A program made the position numbers and the translations under genes. Source: Aeromonas lacus (GTDB lineage Bacteria > Pseudomonadota > Gammaproteobacteria > Enterobacterales > Aeromonadaceae). Taken from it: a stretch of 52,617 nt of DNA. This document shows positions 32,394 to 40,835 of the stretch, in pieces (the stretch's first letter is position 1; each line of letters begins with the position of its first letter). The notes under the pieces were generated by a model. The model made no database searches and was not told where the DNA came from. It saw nothing but the letters and a program-made list of their open reading frames with translations. The DNA lies in assembly GCF_000764665.1 (NCBI RefSeq), contig NZ_JRGM01000141.1:1-52617 (forward strand), written 5' to 3'.

Positions 32394-33062
32394 CTGGCGG
32401 CGGGGGGAACGCAGCTGCTCGCTGGAAAACCGGGTCTTCATCGACGTCCACTGCGCCAGCCTGTCGGCACTGCCTGCCAGTGTTCCCTCACGGCGAGACT
32501 TCATGATCCAGATGCTCTTGGCATCGAAGCTGTAGACAGGGATAAGGTCTGTACGCTGGCTGCCGGGCAGAATGCGGCTGTTGATGTTGTCGAGTACCAG
32601 CGGATCAGATTTTGGGGTAGCGAAATAGAGCGTCACCATGTGGAACTGGTTGTAACGCACCGCCTTGACGTAAGCCAGCCTCAGTTTCTTTTCCGGCACC
32701 CCCAGCTCCATCAGGGTGTAGTACTTGGAGATGCTGTAATCCTCGCAGTCGCCACCGCGTGCGCCGATAAACTCCAGCGGATTGGCCCAATAATCCTCGG
32801 CCCCCCACAGTCTGGGATCATCGCTGTAGGTCAAGTTATTGAAGTAGTGATTTACCAGCTCGATCTTCTGCTGATCCGTAGTACCAGCTCTGGGCGTCAG
32901 CAGGCGGGAAAACGCCTCGGCGCGCTGAATGGCACGCCCGCCGTAGACTTCCTGCAACTTCTCCCGCAGCTCGGGGCTGGCGATATATTCAGACAGGCGG
33001 GAAGCCTGCACGCCGGCACAACCGAGTGCTAGCATGCAGGTGGGGATTAACAGCCATTTCAT
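32388..33062 (-). CDS. lapG: LapG-type periplasmic cysteine protease
   Basis: A 224-residue bacterial transglutaminase-like cysteine protease (BTLCP family). Catalytic triad: Cys106 in 'ARGGDCEDYSISKYY', His141 in 'NQFHMVTLYF' and Asp158 in 'PLVLDNIN', with spacings like the known LapG enzymes. The acidic pair after the Cys (GGDCED) matches calcium-binding residues. LapG cleaves the N-terminal anchor of giant adhesins and so releases biofilm; LapD binds and restrains it when c-di-GMP is high. The start region holds a signal peptide ending VQA, though 'LALGC' could also act as a lipobox. No LapA-like adhesin is in the window. Confidence 0.87.
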   Translation of the reverse strand: MKWLLIPTCMLALGCAGVQASRLSEYIASPELREKLQEVYGGRAIQRAEAFSRLLTPRAGTTDQQKIELVNHYFNNLTYSDDPRLWGAEDYWANPLEFIGARGGDCEDYSISKYYTLMELGVPEKKLRLAYVKAVRYNQFHMVTLYFATPKSDPLVLDNINSRILPGSQRTDLIPVYSFDAKSIWIMKSRREGTLAGSADRLAQWTSMKTRFSSEQLRSPRRQL

Positions 33063-33138
33063 ACCGGACACTCCATGTCAGATGCTGGAGGTCAGTATAG
33101 TCCCAGCCAACAGAGAGCTGACTCTTCGAGTCCCTGCA

Positions 33139-34059
33139 TCAACGGCACTGGGCAAAGGCGCTGGCCAGCTGATCCATGAACTGGGGATAACCATCCGGAC
33201 CGAGCGGAACCTGCTCACCCACCTCATCCAGCAGCAGCACTCTGGCACCGGTATTGCGGGCAACCGACTCGATCACCGCTGGCGAGAATTGCGGCTCGGC
33301 ATAGATGCAGCTTGCCTGCTTCTCCTCCAGCGCCTTGCGGATCTCGACCAGTGTTTTTGCTCCCGGCCGGCGCTCCGGACTGACGGTAAAGTGGCCCTTG
33401 GAACTCATGCCGTAGTGGCGCTCCCAGTAGCCATACGCCTCGTGGAAGACAAAGTACCCCTTCTGGTTCACCGCCTTCATCTGGCCGGCAATCACCTTGT
33501 CCTTGGCATCTACCTTGGCATCAAATGCCGCGAGGTTGGCGTCATAGCGAGCCTGATTGGCCGGATCCAGCTTGCCCACTTCGCTTGCGATCGCCTTGGC
33601 AATCACCTTGGCCTGCGTCGGGCCAAGCCAGATATGGGGGTCGATCCCTTCATGATGATGACCTTCATGCCCTTCATCGCCATGTTCATTAGCCGCATGG
33701 TCATCGTGTTGATGGCCATCATGGCTATCCTTGGTCGCGTAGTTGAACAGCGGCATACCCGGCACCTGGGTCAGGGTTAGAGCATGGGGATGGTTGGCCA
33801 GCGGTTTGGCCATAAAACCTTCCAGCTCGGGGCCGACCCACACCACCAGACCAGCACCGTTGATGCTGCGAATATCGGAGGGACGCAGGGAAAAGTCGTG
33901 GGGAGAAGCGCCGGTCGGCAGCAATACCTTGGGCTCGCTCACCCCGTCAGTGATCGCCGCGGCAATAAAGCCGAGGGGCTTGATGGTGGTCAGCACCTCC
34001 ACGGCACGAACAGGCAAACTCACCGCCAGCAGGGCAGTGAAAAAAGCAATAATTCTCAT
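33139..34059 (-). CDS. znuA: Zinc ABC transporter periplasmic binding protein ZnuA
   Basis: A 306-residue cluster-9 metal-binding protein (signal about 1-19, MRIIAFFTALLAVSLPVRA). Metal ligands include His54 in 'GASPHDFSLRP' and His in 'DPHIWLGP', 'FVFHEAYGYWERHYG'; a His/Asp/Glu-rich loop (about 112-138) is typical for zinc rather than manganese. It delivers zinc to ZnuBC. It is divergent from znuCB, and the 96-bp gap has two Zur boxes. Confidence 0.95.
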   Translation of the reverse strand: MRIIAFFTALLAVSLPVRAVEVLTTIKPLGFIAAAITDGVSEPKVLLPTGASPHDFSLRPSDIRSINGAGLVVWVGPELEGFMAKPLANHPHALTLTQVPGMPLFNYATKDSHDGHQHDDHAANEHGDEGHEGHHHEGIDPHIWLGPTQAKVIAKAIASEVGKLDPANQARYDANLAAFDAKVDAKDKVIAGQMKAVNQKGYFVFHEAYGYWERHYGMSSKGHFTVSPERRPGAKTLVEIRKALEEKQASCIYAEPQFSPAVIESVARNTGARVLLLDEVGEQVPLGPDGYPQFMDQLASAFAQCR

Positions 34060-34086
34060 TGGTGAATCTCGTCAGCGGGTGATTTT

Positions 34087-34099
34087 GTGATAATATAAC
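34087..34099. promoter_or_regulatory. Zur box, znuA side
   Basis: GTGATAATATAAC matches the Zur consensus GTTATANTATAAC at 12 of 13 positions. It lies 28 bp from the znuA start and probably represses znuA when zinc is sufficient. Confidence 0.8.
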
Positions 34100-34113
34100 A
34101 GCTTCTATTTTTT

Positions 34114-34126
34114 GTTATATTATAAC
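34114..34126. promoter_or_regulatory. Zur box, znuC side
   Basis: GTTATATTATAAC is a perfect palindrome and a perfect match to the Zur consensus. It lies 30 bp before the znuC start. The zur gene itself is at 4.3 kb in this window. Confidence 0.9.
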
Positions 34127-34155
34127 TCTCACTGGCTGTAAACCCCGGAGCTGTC

Positions 34156-34932
34156 ATGACCCAACTGGTAGAGCTGAAAGAGGTCTGTCTTTCGTTCGAT
34201 GGACGCTCAGTGCTCGACAAGGTCTCCTTTACCCTCAATAAAGGCAAAATCACCACGCTAGTCGGCCCCAACGGGGCGGGCAAGAGCACCCTGAGCAAAC
34301 TGGTATTGGGTCTGCTCACCCCGGATTCCGGCCAGATCATCCGCAGCCACGATCTGAGAGTCGGCTATGTACCCCAGCGCCTCTATCTGGATCCCACCCT
34401 TCCGCTCACCGTGCGCCGCTTTCTGCAGCTGGGCAAGAACAGCCGCCTTTCCATCGAGGAAGCGCTGGTTCGGGTTGGTGCAGAGGGATTGCTGGAGAAC
34501 CGGATGCAAAAACTCTCCGGTGGCGAGATGCAGCGGGTACTGCTGGCGCGCGCTCTGCTGGTTAAACCCGAACTACTGGTGCTGGACGAGCCGGTGCAGG
34601 GGGTGGATATCAACGGCCAGATCGAGCTTTACGCCCTCATTGGCCAGCTCGCCGCCGAATTCAATTGCGCCGTGCTGATGGTATCCCACGACCTGCATCT
34701 GGTGATGGCCAGCACCCACGAGGTGATCTGCCTCAATCGCCATGTATGCTGCCATGGTGAACCGGAAAGCGTGGCTCGCCATCCCGAATTTGCCCGCCTG
34801 TTCGGGCGACCGGAGCAGGAGGTGCTGGCGGTCTATACCCACCATCACCACTGCGACGGCGAACACCATCATCATGAACCGCAGGCCCCCATCATCCGCC
34901 TGCCTTCTCGCAACAACGCTCACAGCAAATAG
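34156..34932 (+). CDS. znuC: Zinc ABC transporter ATPase ZnuC
   Basis: A 258-residue ABC ATPase. Walker A '[13 protein letters not shown]', the signature '[16 protein letters not shown]', Walker B '[12 protein letters not shown]' and the H-loop '[11 protein letters not shown]' are all intact. A His-rich C-terminal tail ('[12 protein letters not shown]'-like) is typical for ZnuC and may bind zinc. It provides energy for zinc import through ZnuB. GGAG lies 5 nt before the ATG. Confidence 0.95.
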   Translation: MTQLVELKEVCLSFDGRSVLDKVSFTLNKGKITTLVGPNGAGKSTLSKLVLGLLTPDSGQIIRSHDLRVGYVPQRLYLDPTLPLTVRRFLQLGKNSRLSIEEALVRVGAEGLLENRMQKLSGGEMQRVLLARALLVKPELLVLDEPVQGVDINGQIELYALIGQLAAEFNCAVLMVSHDLHLVMASTHEVICLNRHVCCHGEPESVARHPEFARLFGRPEQEVLAVYTHHHHCDGEHHHHEPQAPIIRLPSRNNAHSK

Positions 34933-34953
34933 CCCAAGCAACAGGACATTCAA

Positions 34954-35733
34954 GTGGACAGCTTTCTGTTATACGCCCTCGCGGCCGGTCTCGGCATCGC
35001 CCTGCTGGCCGGCCCTCTCGGCAGCTTCGTGGTATGGCGCAAGATGGCCTATTTTGGCGATACCCTCTCCCACGCCTGTCTGTTCGGCATCGCGCTTGGC
35101 ATCCTGCTGCAGGTGGACCTCACCCTAGCGGTAGTGGTCTGCTGCCTTGCCATGGCGATGCTGCTGGTGATCATGAGCCGCAACCAGCAGGTGGCAACCG
35201 ATACCCTGCTCGGGATTCTGGCCCACAGCGCCCTGTCCCTCGGTCTGGTTACCTTGAGTTTTATGGATAACGTGCGGGTAGATCTGATGGCCTACCTGTT
35301 TGGCGATCTGCTCTCGGTACAACCGATGGATCTGCTCTGGATCTACGGCGGTGGCGCGCTGGTACTGCTCACCCTGTGGCGGTTGTGGGATCCCCTGCTC
35401 TCCATGACCATCTCGGAAGAGCTGGCGCGGGTAGAGGGGATCCGGGTCGATGTGCTGCGCTGCGTGCTGATGCTGCTGATTGGGTTGGTGATCGCCGTAG
35501 CAATGAAGTTTGTCGGGGCGCTGATCATCACCTCCTTGCTGATCATCCCCGCCGCTACCGCCCGCCGTTTCAGCCAGACGCCGGAGCAGATGGCCGGCTT
35601 TGCCGCGCTGATCGGCTGCCTCGCCGTGCTGGGTGGATTGACCCTATCCTGGTATCAGGACACCCCGGCCGGACCCTCGGTGGTTGTCTGCGCCACCAGC
35701 CTGTTTGTCCTGAGCCAGTTCAAGAAGGCTTGA
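34954..35733 (+). CDS. znuB: Zinc ABC transporter permease ZnuB
   Basis: A 259-residue ABC-3 family permease with about eight membrane segments; '[33 protein letters not shown]' at the N-terminus and '[21 protein letters not shown]' near the C-terminus are the family marks. The start is GTG at 34954, 21 bp after znuC, with AGGA upstream. It is the second gene of znuCB and is probably Zur-repressed with it. Confidence 0.94.
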   Translation: MDSFLLYALAAGLGIALLAGPLGSFVVWRKMAYFGDTLSHACLFGIALGILLQVDLTLAVVVCCLAMAMLLVIMSRNQQVATDTLLGILAHSALSLGLVTLSFMDNVRVDLMAYLFGDLLSVQPMDLLWIYGGGALVLLTLWRLWDPLLSMTISEELARVEGIRVDVLRCVLMLLIGLVIAVAMKFVGALIITSLLIIPAATARRFSQTPEQMAGFAALIGCLAVLGGLTLSWYQDTPAGPSVVVCATSLFVLSQFKKA

Positions 35734-35740
35734 TGCCGCG

Positions 35741-36631
35741 CTAGAGAGGCATGCTCTGGCGTGTCTCCATCATCAGCCACTGGCGCAACCGGCTGATGGC
35801 GGGCTCATGGGCCCGCGAGCGCTTGCAGGTAAAGTAGAAGGCATCCCCCGTCTCCAGCTGGTGAACCGGCAAGGCCACCAGCTGGGGATCATCGGGCCGC
35901 AGCATGTAATCATTCACGAATGCCACCCCCTGATCCCAGGCCGCCGCCTCCATCGCCAGCAGCACATGGCTAAAGTGGTGCATCCGCGCCTCGTCAGGGA
36001 TCACCAAGCCACCCGCCTTGGCCCAGCGCTGCCAATCCTCCCCCCGCGCCTTGTAGATGGACTGTACCGAGAGCAGCGGCAGTTGCCAGATGGCGTCCGG
36101 CCACTCCCCCTCCACCTGCTGCAACAAACGGCGGCTGCAGACCGGAAAGAGCCGCTCCTGATAGATAAGGTCGTGGCAGTAGCCCCGCCCGTGGGGTGAG
36201 ACTGTGATAAAACAGTCCGCCACCCGATCGGAGAGCTCTGGATCTTCCGCCACCATCTCCAGACTCAAATCCAGCTCGGGATAGAGCTGGCGCAATCCGG
36301 CCAACCGCGGGATCAACCACTTCACCGCAAACGAGCTGTAAACCGCGAGGCGCAACCGCATCTCGCCGCCCCCGCGCAGCTGCTCGCTGCTCTGGGCAAT
36401 CTGGCCGAGCCCGGCAGCAATCCCCTCGAAATAGCTCTCGCCCTGCGTCGTCAACGAGAGCAGCCGCCCCTGACGCAGCAGCAACCGCTCCCCCAGAAAA
36501 TCCTCCAGCAGGCGGATCTGGTGGCTGACCGCACTCTGGCTGACGTTCAGTTCAAGAGCGGCGCGAGAGAAGCTGAGCAGCCGGGCCACCACCTCGAAAT
36601 ATTGCACCGCACGCAGGGGGGGAAGCTTCAT
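35741..36631 (-). CDS. LysR-type regulator, GcvA-like
   Basis: A 296-residue LysR regulator. The N-terminal winged helix 'LPPLRAVQYFEVVARLLSFSRAALELNVSQSAVSHQIRLLEDFLG' is typical of the GcvA group; the C-terminal effector domain runs from about residue 90. It is divergent from the adjacent EamA-family transporter across a 91-bp AT-rich gap, so it probably controls that gene; the effector is unknown. It is convergent with znuB, whose stop is 7 bp away. Confidence 0.9.
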   Translation of the reverse strand: MKLPPLRAVQYFEVVARLLSFSRAALELNVSQSAVSHQIRLLEDFLGERLLLRQGRLLSLTTQGESYFEGIAAGLGQIAQSSEQLRGGGEMRLRLAVYSSFAVKWLIPRLAGLRQLYPELDLSLEMVAEDPELSDRVADCFITVSPHGRGYCHDLIYQERLFPVCSRRLLQQVEGEWPDAIWQLPLLSVQSIYKARGEDWQRWAKAGGLVIPDEARMHHFSHVLLAMEAAAWDQGVAFVNDYMLRPDDPQLVALPVHQLETGDAFYFTCKRSRAHEPAISRLRQWLMMETRQSMPL

Positions 36632-36722
36632 TATCTAAATATCTCATGGATGGTCATTTTTTATCATTTTACTGGATATCAACCGGCACGCTACCCTCCC
36701 CTCATCTGAAGTGGGAGGTGGT

Positions 36723-37580
36723 ATGAATGCAGTGGGGATCGGCATCATTTATCTGGTGCTGGGCAATATGGTGGCGGTTTTTTCCGATGCGCTGGTCAAG
36801 GTACTGGAGCCGGATCAGCCCATCTTCCAGTTTGTCTTTTTCCGCCAGGTTTCTGCAGCCCTCCTGCTGATGCCCTGGCTGCTCTGGTCATGGCGCCGCA
36901 ACCCGCCGGTGGCCATCAAGTGGCACCTGCTGCGGGCCCATATCTGGGCGGTCGGTGTCTGCCTGATGGTGGTCGCCCTCACCCGCTTGCCGCTCGCCAC
37001 TGCCAACGCCCTCTTCTATGCCGCGCCCCTGATGATGGTGCCGCTGGCAGTGTGGATGGCAGGAGAGGCGATCTCGCGCCAGAAGGTGCTGACCGCAGTC
37101 ATCGGGTTTATCGGGGTACTGATCGTGCTGCGCCCGACCGAAGTGAACTGGGCCGCACTGGCGGCGCTCGGAGTGGCGCTGTCGATGGCGCTCAACAATC
37201 TGTTGATCAAGCGCATCCCGCTCAAGCAGCCCATCGCCCAGACCCTATTTTTCACCAACGTGCTGAGCATGCCCTTCATTCTCGCGCTGGCCTGGTGGGA
37301 AGGGGGCGACTGGCAGTGGCAGATGTGGTGGCCCGCCTTTGGCTCCTCGGCGCTGATCATGGTCTATGCGGGATTGTGCGTGGTGGCCTATCGCAAGGCG
37401 GAAGCGAGCAAGATCGCCTCGGCGGAATATACCGGACTACTGATGGCCGTCGCCATCGGGGTATGGCTGTTTGACGAGCAGCCGGGTCTGCCGCTGCTGC
37501 TGGGCTGTATCTGCATCGTCCTGCCGCTTATCGCCATGGCGCGCAGCAAGCCAAAGCCGCTGGCCGAGCCAGCGCTCTAA
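36723..37580 (+). CDS. EamA-family (DMT superfamily) transporter
   Basis: A 285-residue membrane protein with ten predicted helices in two EamA repeats ('GNMVAVFSDALVKVLE...FFRQVSAALLLMP' and 'MALNNLLIKRIPLKQPIAQTLFFTNVLSM'). Substrate cannot be told; DMT carriers often export metabolites or amino acids. GGGAGG lies 6 nt before the ATG at 36723. It is paired with a divergent LysR regulator. Confidence 0.88.
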   Translation: MNAVGIGIIYLVLGNMVAVFSDALVKVLEPDQPIFQFVFFRQVSAALLLMPWLLWSWRRNPPVAIKWHLLRAHIWAVGVCLMVVALTRLPLATANALFYAAPLMMVPLAVWMAGEAISRQKVLTAVIGFIGVLIVLRPTEVNWAALAALGVALSMALNNLLIKRIPLKQPIAQTLFFTNVLSMPFILALAWWEGGDWQWQMWWPAFGSSALIMVYAGLCVVAYRKAEASKIASAEYTGLLMAVAIGVWLFDEQPGLPLLLGCICIVLPLIAMARSKPKPLAEPAL

Positions 37581-37583
37581 TAC

Positions 37584-38171
37584 TTAGGGTCGTTTCAGCA
37601 AAGGGGCGACCCTTTGCTGCAGATGAGGGATGACCTCCTGCTCGAACCAGGGATTCTTCCTGAGCCAGAGGGTGTTGCGCGGGGAGGGATGCGGCAGCGG
37701 CAGCCAGCCGGGGCTATAGTCAGCCCAGCTGCGCACCGTCTCGGTCAGCGATCCCTTGGCCGCCCCCCGCAGGTAATAGGCTTGCGCATACTGGCCGATT
37801 AGCAGGGTCAACTCGATATTGGGCAGCAGCATCAGCACCTTGTCGTGCCAGGCAGGCGCGCACTCGGGTCTGGGCGGCAGGTCGCCCGACTTGCCCTTGC
37901 CGGGATAACAGAGCCCCATCGGCATAATCGCAATGCGTGATTCGTCGTAGAAGGTGGGTTTATCGACCCCGAGCCAGTGGCGCAAGCGATCGCCAGAGAG
38001 GTCATCCCACGGGATACCGCTGGCATGCACGCGAGTGCCAGGCGCCTGACCGATGATCAGCAGGCGGGCACTCTCGGCCCCGCGGATCACCGGACGCGGC
38101 CCCAGCGGTAGATGTGCCTCGCACAGACGGCAGGCACGGATCTCTTCAAACAGGCTATCCAGTCGACTCAT
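37584..38171 (-). CDS. Uracil-DNA glycosylase family protein
   Basis: A 195-residue protein of the iron-sulfur uracil-DNA glycosylase superfamily. 'CRLCEAHLPLGPRPVI' supplies an N-terminal CxxC, 'LIIGQAPGTRVHASGIPWDD' is motif 1, and 'PLPHPSPRN' contains the motif-2 His-Pro-Ser. Further cysteines ('LCYPGKGKSG..PEC') could complete a cluster. The motif-1 loop ASGIPWDDLSGDRL differs from classical family-4 enzymes, so the base specificity is unknown. ATG at 38171 was chosen; a GTG at 38198 would add nine residues. Confidence 0.82.
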   Translation of the reverse strand: MSRLDSLFEEIRACRLCEAHLPLGPRPVIRGAESARLLIIGQAPGTRVHASGIPWDDLSGDRLRHWLGVDKPTFYDESRIAIMPMGLCYPGKGKSGDLPPRPECAPAWHDKVLMLLPNIELTLLIGQYAQAYYLRGAAKGSLTETVRSWADYSPGWLPLPHPSPRNTLWLRKNPWFEQEVIPHLQQRVAPLLKRP

Positions 38172-38273
38172 GAGCGCGATAGTAACAGAGTTTTCCACCA
38201 GATCTCGCTTGTGAAAGGGGTGGCCTCTATTTATTATTCACCGATAGATGTTTAATTTAATAAACAGGTAGAG

Positions 38274-39164
38274 ATGAAAAACTGGCTAGGCACGGGCACG
38301 GCGACCCTCTCCTTCATCCTCTGGGGGATGCTGCCGCTCTATTATCAGTTCATGCCCGAGGTCAACATGTGGGAGCTCATCTCCCACCGAGTGCTCTGGT
38401 CGGTTATCCTGCTTGGCGGCCTGTTTCTGCTGCTTGGCCACAAGGTTCCCTGGGCACGGCTGCGCAGCGAGCCGCGCCAGCTGGGCCTCATTCTGCTGGC
38501 CGGCCCGGTCATGTCGATCAGCTGGTGCATGTTCACCTGGTGCCTCACTACCGGGCAAGTGCTGACCACCAGCCTCGCCTTCTTTATGACCCCGCTGTTC
38601 AATATCGTATTCGCCGTTATCTTCCTCAAAGAGCGACTCACCCCGCAAAAGCATCTGGCGGTCGCCCTGGCGCTGGCGGGTCTCGCCTACATGCTCTTCT
38701 GCTACGGCCAGCTCCCCTGGTTCTCCCTCATCATGGGGGCCAACTTCGCCTGCTATGGCCTTATCAAGAAGAAGATCCACTACGACACCGGCTCCAGCCT
38801 CTATCTGGAAGCCATGGTGCAACTGCCCGTCGCGCTGATCATCATCGGCACGCTGGCGTGGCACGGGGAAGGGGCATTCGTGAACGGAGATCTGGCCGAC
38901 AAACTGCTGCTGATGGGCAGTGCGCCCGCCACCCTGCTGCCAGTCGGGCTCTTCTGCTATGCAGTGGCGATAACTCGGATGAGCACGGTGGGGCTGCTGC
39001 AATATATCGAGCCCAGCCTCGCTTTCCTGCTCGCCATCTACTGGTTTGGTGAAACGCCGGATCCCATCAAAACGGTCGGCTTCGCCTTCGTCTGGGCGGG
39101 CTTGCTGGTAAGTCTGGTGCCGCTGCACCGCTTCAAGCGTCAGCCTCAGGGCGCACCGCGGTAG
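38274..39164 (+). CDS. rarD: RarD-family permease
   Basis: A 296-residue DMT superfamily membrane protein with about ten helices. 'GTATLSFILWGMLPLYYQF', 'ISHRVLWSVILLGG' and 'TRMSTVGLLQYIEPSLAFLLAIYWFGE' are hallmarks of RarD, annotated as chloramphenicol-sensitivity protein; its natural substrate is unclear. It ends overlapping the 3' end of the convergent binding-protein gene by 19 bp. Confidence 0.9.
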   Translation: MKNWLGTGTATLSFILWGMLPLYYQFMPEVNMWELISHRVLWSVILLGGLFLLLGHKVPWARLRSEPRQLGLILLAGPVMSISWCMFTWCLTTGQVLTTSLAFFMTPLFNIVFAVIFLKERLTPQKHLAVALALAGLAYMLFCYGQLPWFSLIMGANFACYGLIKKKIHYDTGSSLYLEAMVQLPVALIIIGTLAWHGEGAFVNGDLADKLLLMGSAPATLLPVGLFCYAVAITRMSTVGLLQYIEPSLAFLLAIYWFGETPDPIKTVGFAFVWAGLLVSLVPLHRFKRQPQGAPR

Positions 39165-39886
39165 GACTCCAGAATCCGGTGCCAGGCGGGATCCCGATCC
39201 ATCTGCTCGGCAATGTCGTTGAGCCGGGCATGAAGTTCGGCGCGGGACTTGGGCACCAGAATGTGGCGGGTATAGCTGGACTGGGCAAAGGGCGAGACAA
39301 ACAGCTTGCCCTCATAGTCCGGGACGTGGGTGAAAAATGCGAGGGCCGAACCGGGCACCAGGGTCACATCGATGCGGCCGCGTACCAGCAGATCGAGATT
39401 GGTCTTCACCTTCTTGGCATCGTGGCGCTCCAGTTCGCCCCGGGCAGCAGCATCATCGATCCCCAGATAGCGATACCCCTCCACCCCGCCAAACACCATC
39501 CCCTTGAGGGAGTCAGGGCCACGATAGGTAACCGGATGCTGGCGGCTGGAGATGAGCTCGTTGGTGTCGCGCATGATAGGGAAAGTCCAGAGGTAGAGCT
39601 CGCGCTGGGGATCCCCGACCCAGGCCGGGTTGACCCAGGCGACCAGGCCATTGAAGGCAGGATCCGACATCTCCAGCGCCAGTCTGGCGCGATTGACCAG
39701 CCAGAGCTCGATCCTGGGTTCACCTCCCAGCCTTTCATTGAGATACTTCACCAGCTCGCTGCTCAAGCCGGCATTCACCCCGGTATTGAAAGGGGGATTC
39801 TGATGGTAATCATAGAGACGGATCGTCTCCCCCAGAGCCGGAACCGACAACAGCAACCACAACCAGAACCAGAACCAGACTCTCAT
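39146..39886 (-). CDS. Periplasmic amino-acid-type substrate-binding domain protein
   Basis: A 246-residue exported protein of the bacterial extracellular solute-binding family 3 type. The signal peptide is unusual, with alternating aromatic residues (MRVWFWFWLWLLLSVPALG). 'IRLYDYHQNPPFNTGVNAGLSSELVKYLNERLGG' is the ligand-domain start. No transporter permease is adjacent, so it may act as a sensor or a stand-alone scavenger. GGAGG is 5 nt before the ATG at 39886. Confidence 0.82.
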   Translation of the reverse strand: MRVWFWFWLWLLLSVPALGETIRLYDYHQNPPFNTGVNAGLSSELVKYLNERLGGEPRIELWLVNRARLALEMSDPAFNGLVAWVNPAWVGDPQRELYLWTFPIMRDTNELISSRQHPVTYRGPDSLKGMVFGGVEGYRYLGIDDAAARGELERHDAKKVKTNLDLLVRGRIDVTLVPGSALAFFTHVPDYEGKLFVSPFAQSSYTRHILVPKSRAELHARLNDIAEQMDRDPAWHRILESYRGAP

Positions 39887-39930
39887 CGCACCTCCTTGAG
39901 CTGCCTTTGAGTTTGGCACAGAGAATTTGA

Positions 39931-40278
39931 ATGAGAGAACCCGCGACAACCACACCCGCGCCACTGCCCCCCGAATCCTCCTGCTGGTCAATCTATATGG
40001 TGCGTACCGCAGCCGGCCTGCTCTATACCGGGATCAGCACGGCGCCGGAGCGCCGCCTGCGCCAGCACCAGAGCGGCAAGGGCTCTCGCGCCCTGCGCGG
40101 CAAGGGGCCGCTGACACTGGTGTGGCAGCAGGAGGTAGGCGAGAAGGGGGCGGCCCTGCGCCTCGAATATCGCCTCAAGCAGCAGCCCAAGGCGTTCAAG
40201 GAGCAGCTCATCACCAGCCCCGCTCTCTGGTTGCCGTGGAGTCTGCGATGGCTCGCTCCCGGCAAAACCGAACTATAA
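39931..40278 (+). CDS. GIY-YIG nuclease-fold protein, YhbQ-like
   Basis: A 115-residue protein with the GIY-YIG core 'SIYMVRTAAGLLYTGIST', the Arg in 'ERRLRQHQSGKGSRALRGKG' and the catalytic Glu in 'LRLEYRLKQQPK'. This is the YhbQ/UPF0213 group of small nucleases, with reported DNA endonuclease activity in some members. An extra 18 residues precede the core. It is divergent from the binding-protein gene. Confidence 0.88.
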   Translation: MREPATTTPAPLPPESSCWSIYMVRTAAGLLYTGISTAPERRLRQHQSGKGSRALRGKGPLTLVWQQEVGEKGAALRLEYRLKQQPKAFKEQLITSPALWLPWSLRWLAPGKTEL

Positions 40279-40302
40279 AAGGCAAAGCCGGGCCATAAAA
40301 AA

Positions 40303-40327
40303 GGCCACCTCACGGGTGGCCGGGAAA
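40303..40327 (-). terminator. Terminator of the psp operon
   Basis: A 7-bp stem GGCCACC / GGTGGCC with a 5-nt loop; on the minus strand it is followed by TTTTTT. Confidence 0.75.
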
Positions 40328-40362
40328 AGGGAGTTCAGGGATAACGACACAACTTGCAACAA

Positions 40363-40581
40363 TTACAGATAGGTATTGGTACGCCTGCTGCGGTGGCTGA
40401 TAAGCCAGCAGACGGCCAGCACCAGCAGCAACCAAGGGGCCAGCTTGATGATCAGGGCAAGCATGCCGCTCAGCAGCCCCAGCAGCACAAACAGGCCACT
40501 CACCAGCAGCATGGCCACCAGGGTAAAACCGGTCAGCGCCATCACCAGCAACACTCCCAGCAATATGAAAAATTCCAGCAT
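40363..40581 (-). CDS. Small membrane protein at the end of the psp operon
   Basis: A 72-residue protein that is almost wholly hydrophobic: two long membrane helices (about 3-30 and 33-60) followed by a basic tail. It lies 45 bp after the pspC-type gene, before the operon terminator. It could be a PspG- or PspD-like accessory, but I cannot show homology. GGAG-like AAGGAGCAAGTT lies upstream of the ATG. Confidence 0.7.
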   Translation of the reverse strand: MLEFFILLGVLLVMALTGFTLVAMLLVSGLFVLLGLLSGMLALIIKLAPWLLLVLAVCWLISHRSRRTNTYL

Positions 40582-40626
40582 AACTTGCTCCTTACGGGCA
40601 CTCTGTGCCGCCGGGCTGCCTTGCGG

Positions 40627-40833
40627 TCAATCCAGCCAGCGTTTCAATTCATAACGGGGCGGCATCACCAGCACCGCCAGCAGATAGGCAGCCAGTGCCA
40701 GCGGCGGCACCAGGATCAGGGCGAGCAGGGCCACCACTCGCACCGTCACTCTGGAGATCCCCAGCCGCTTGGCAATGCCGGCGCAAACGCCGGTCAACTT
40801 GCGATGGACAAGATCCTTGGGCCAGGGAGTCAT
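40627..40833 (-). CDS. pspC: PspC-domain protein (short)
   Basis: A 68-residue protein made only of the PspC domain: 'RKLTGVCAGIAKRLGISRVTVRVVALLALILVPPLALAAYLLAVLVMP'. PspC spans the inner membrane and with PspB signals envelope damage to PspA. E. coli PspC is about 119 residues; the long C-terminal part is missing here. It begins 2 bp after pspA. No pspB gene is present. Confidence 0.86.
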   Translation of the reverse strand: MTPWPKDLVHRKLTGVCAGIAKRLGISRVTVRVVALLALILVPPLALAAYLLAVLVMPPRYELKRWLD

Positions 40834-40835
40834 GG

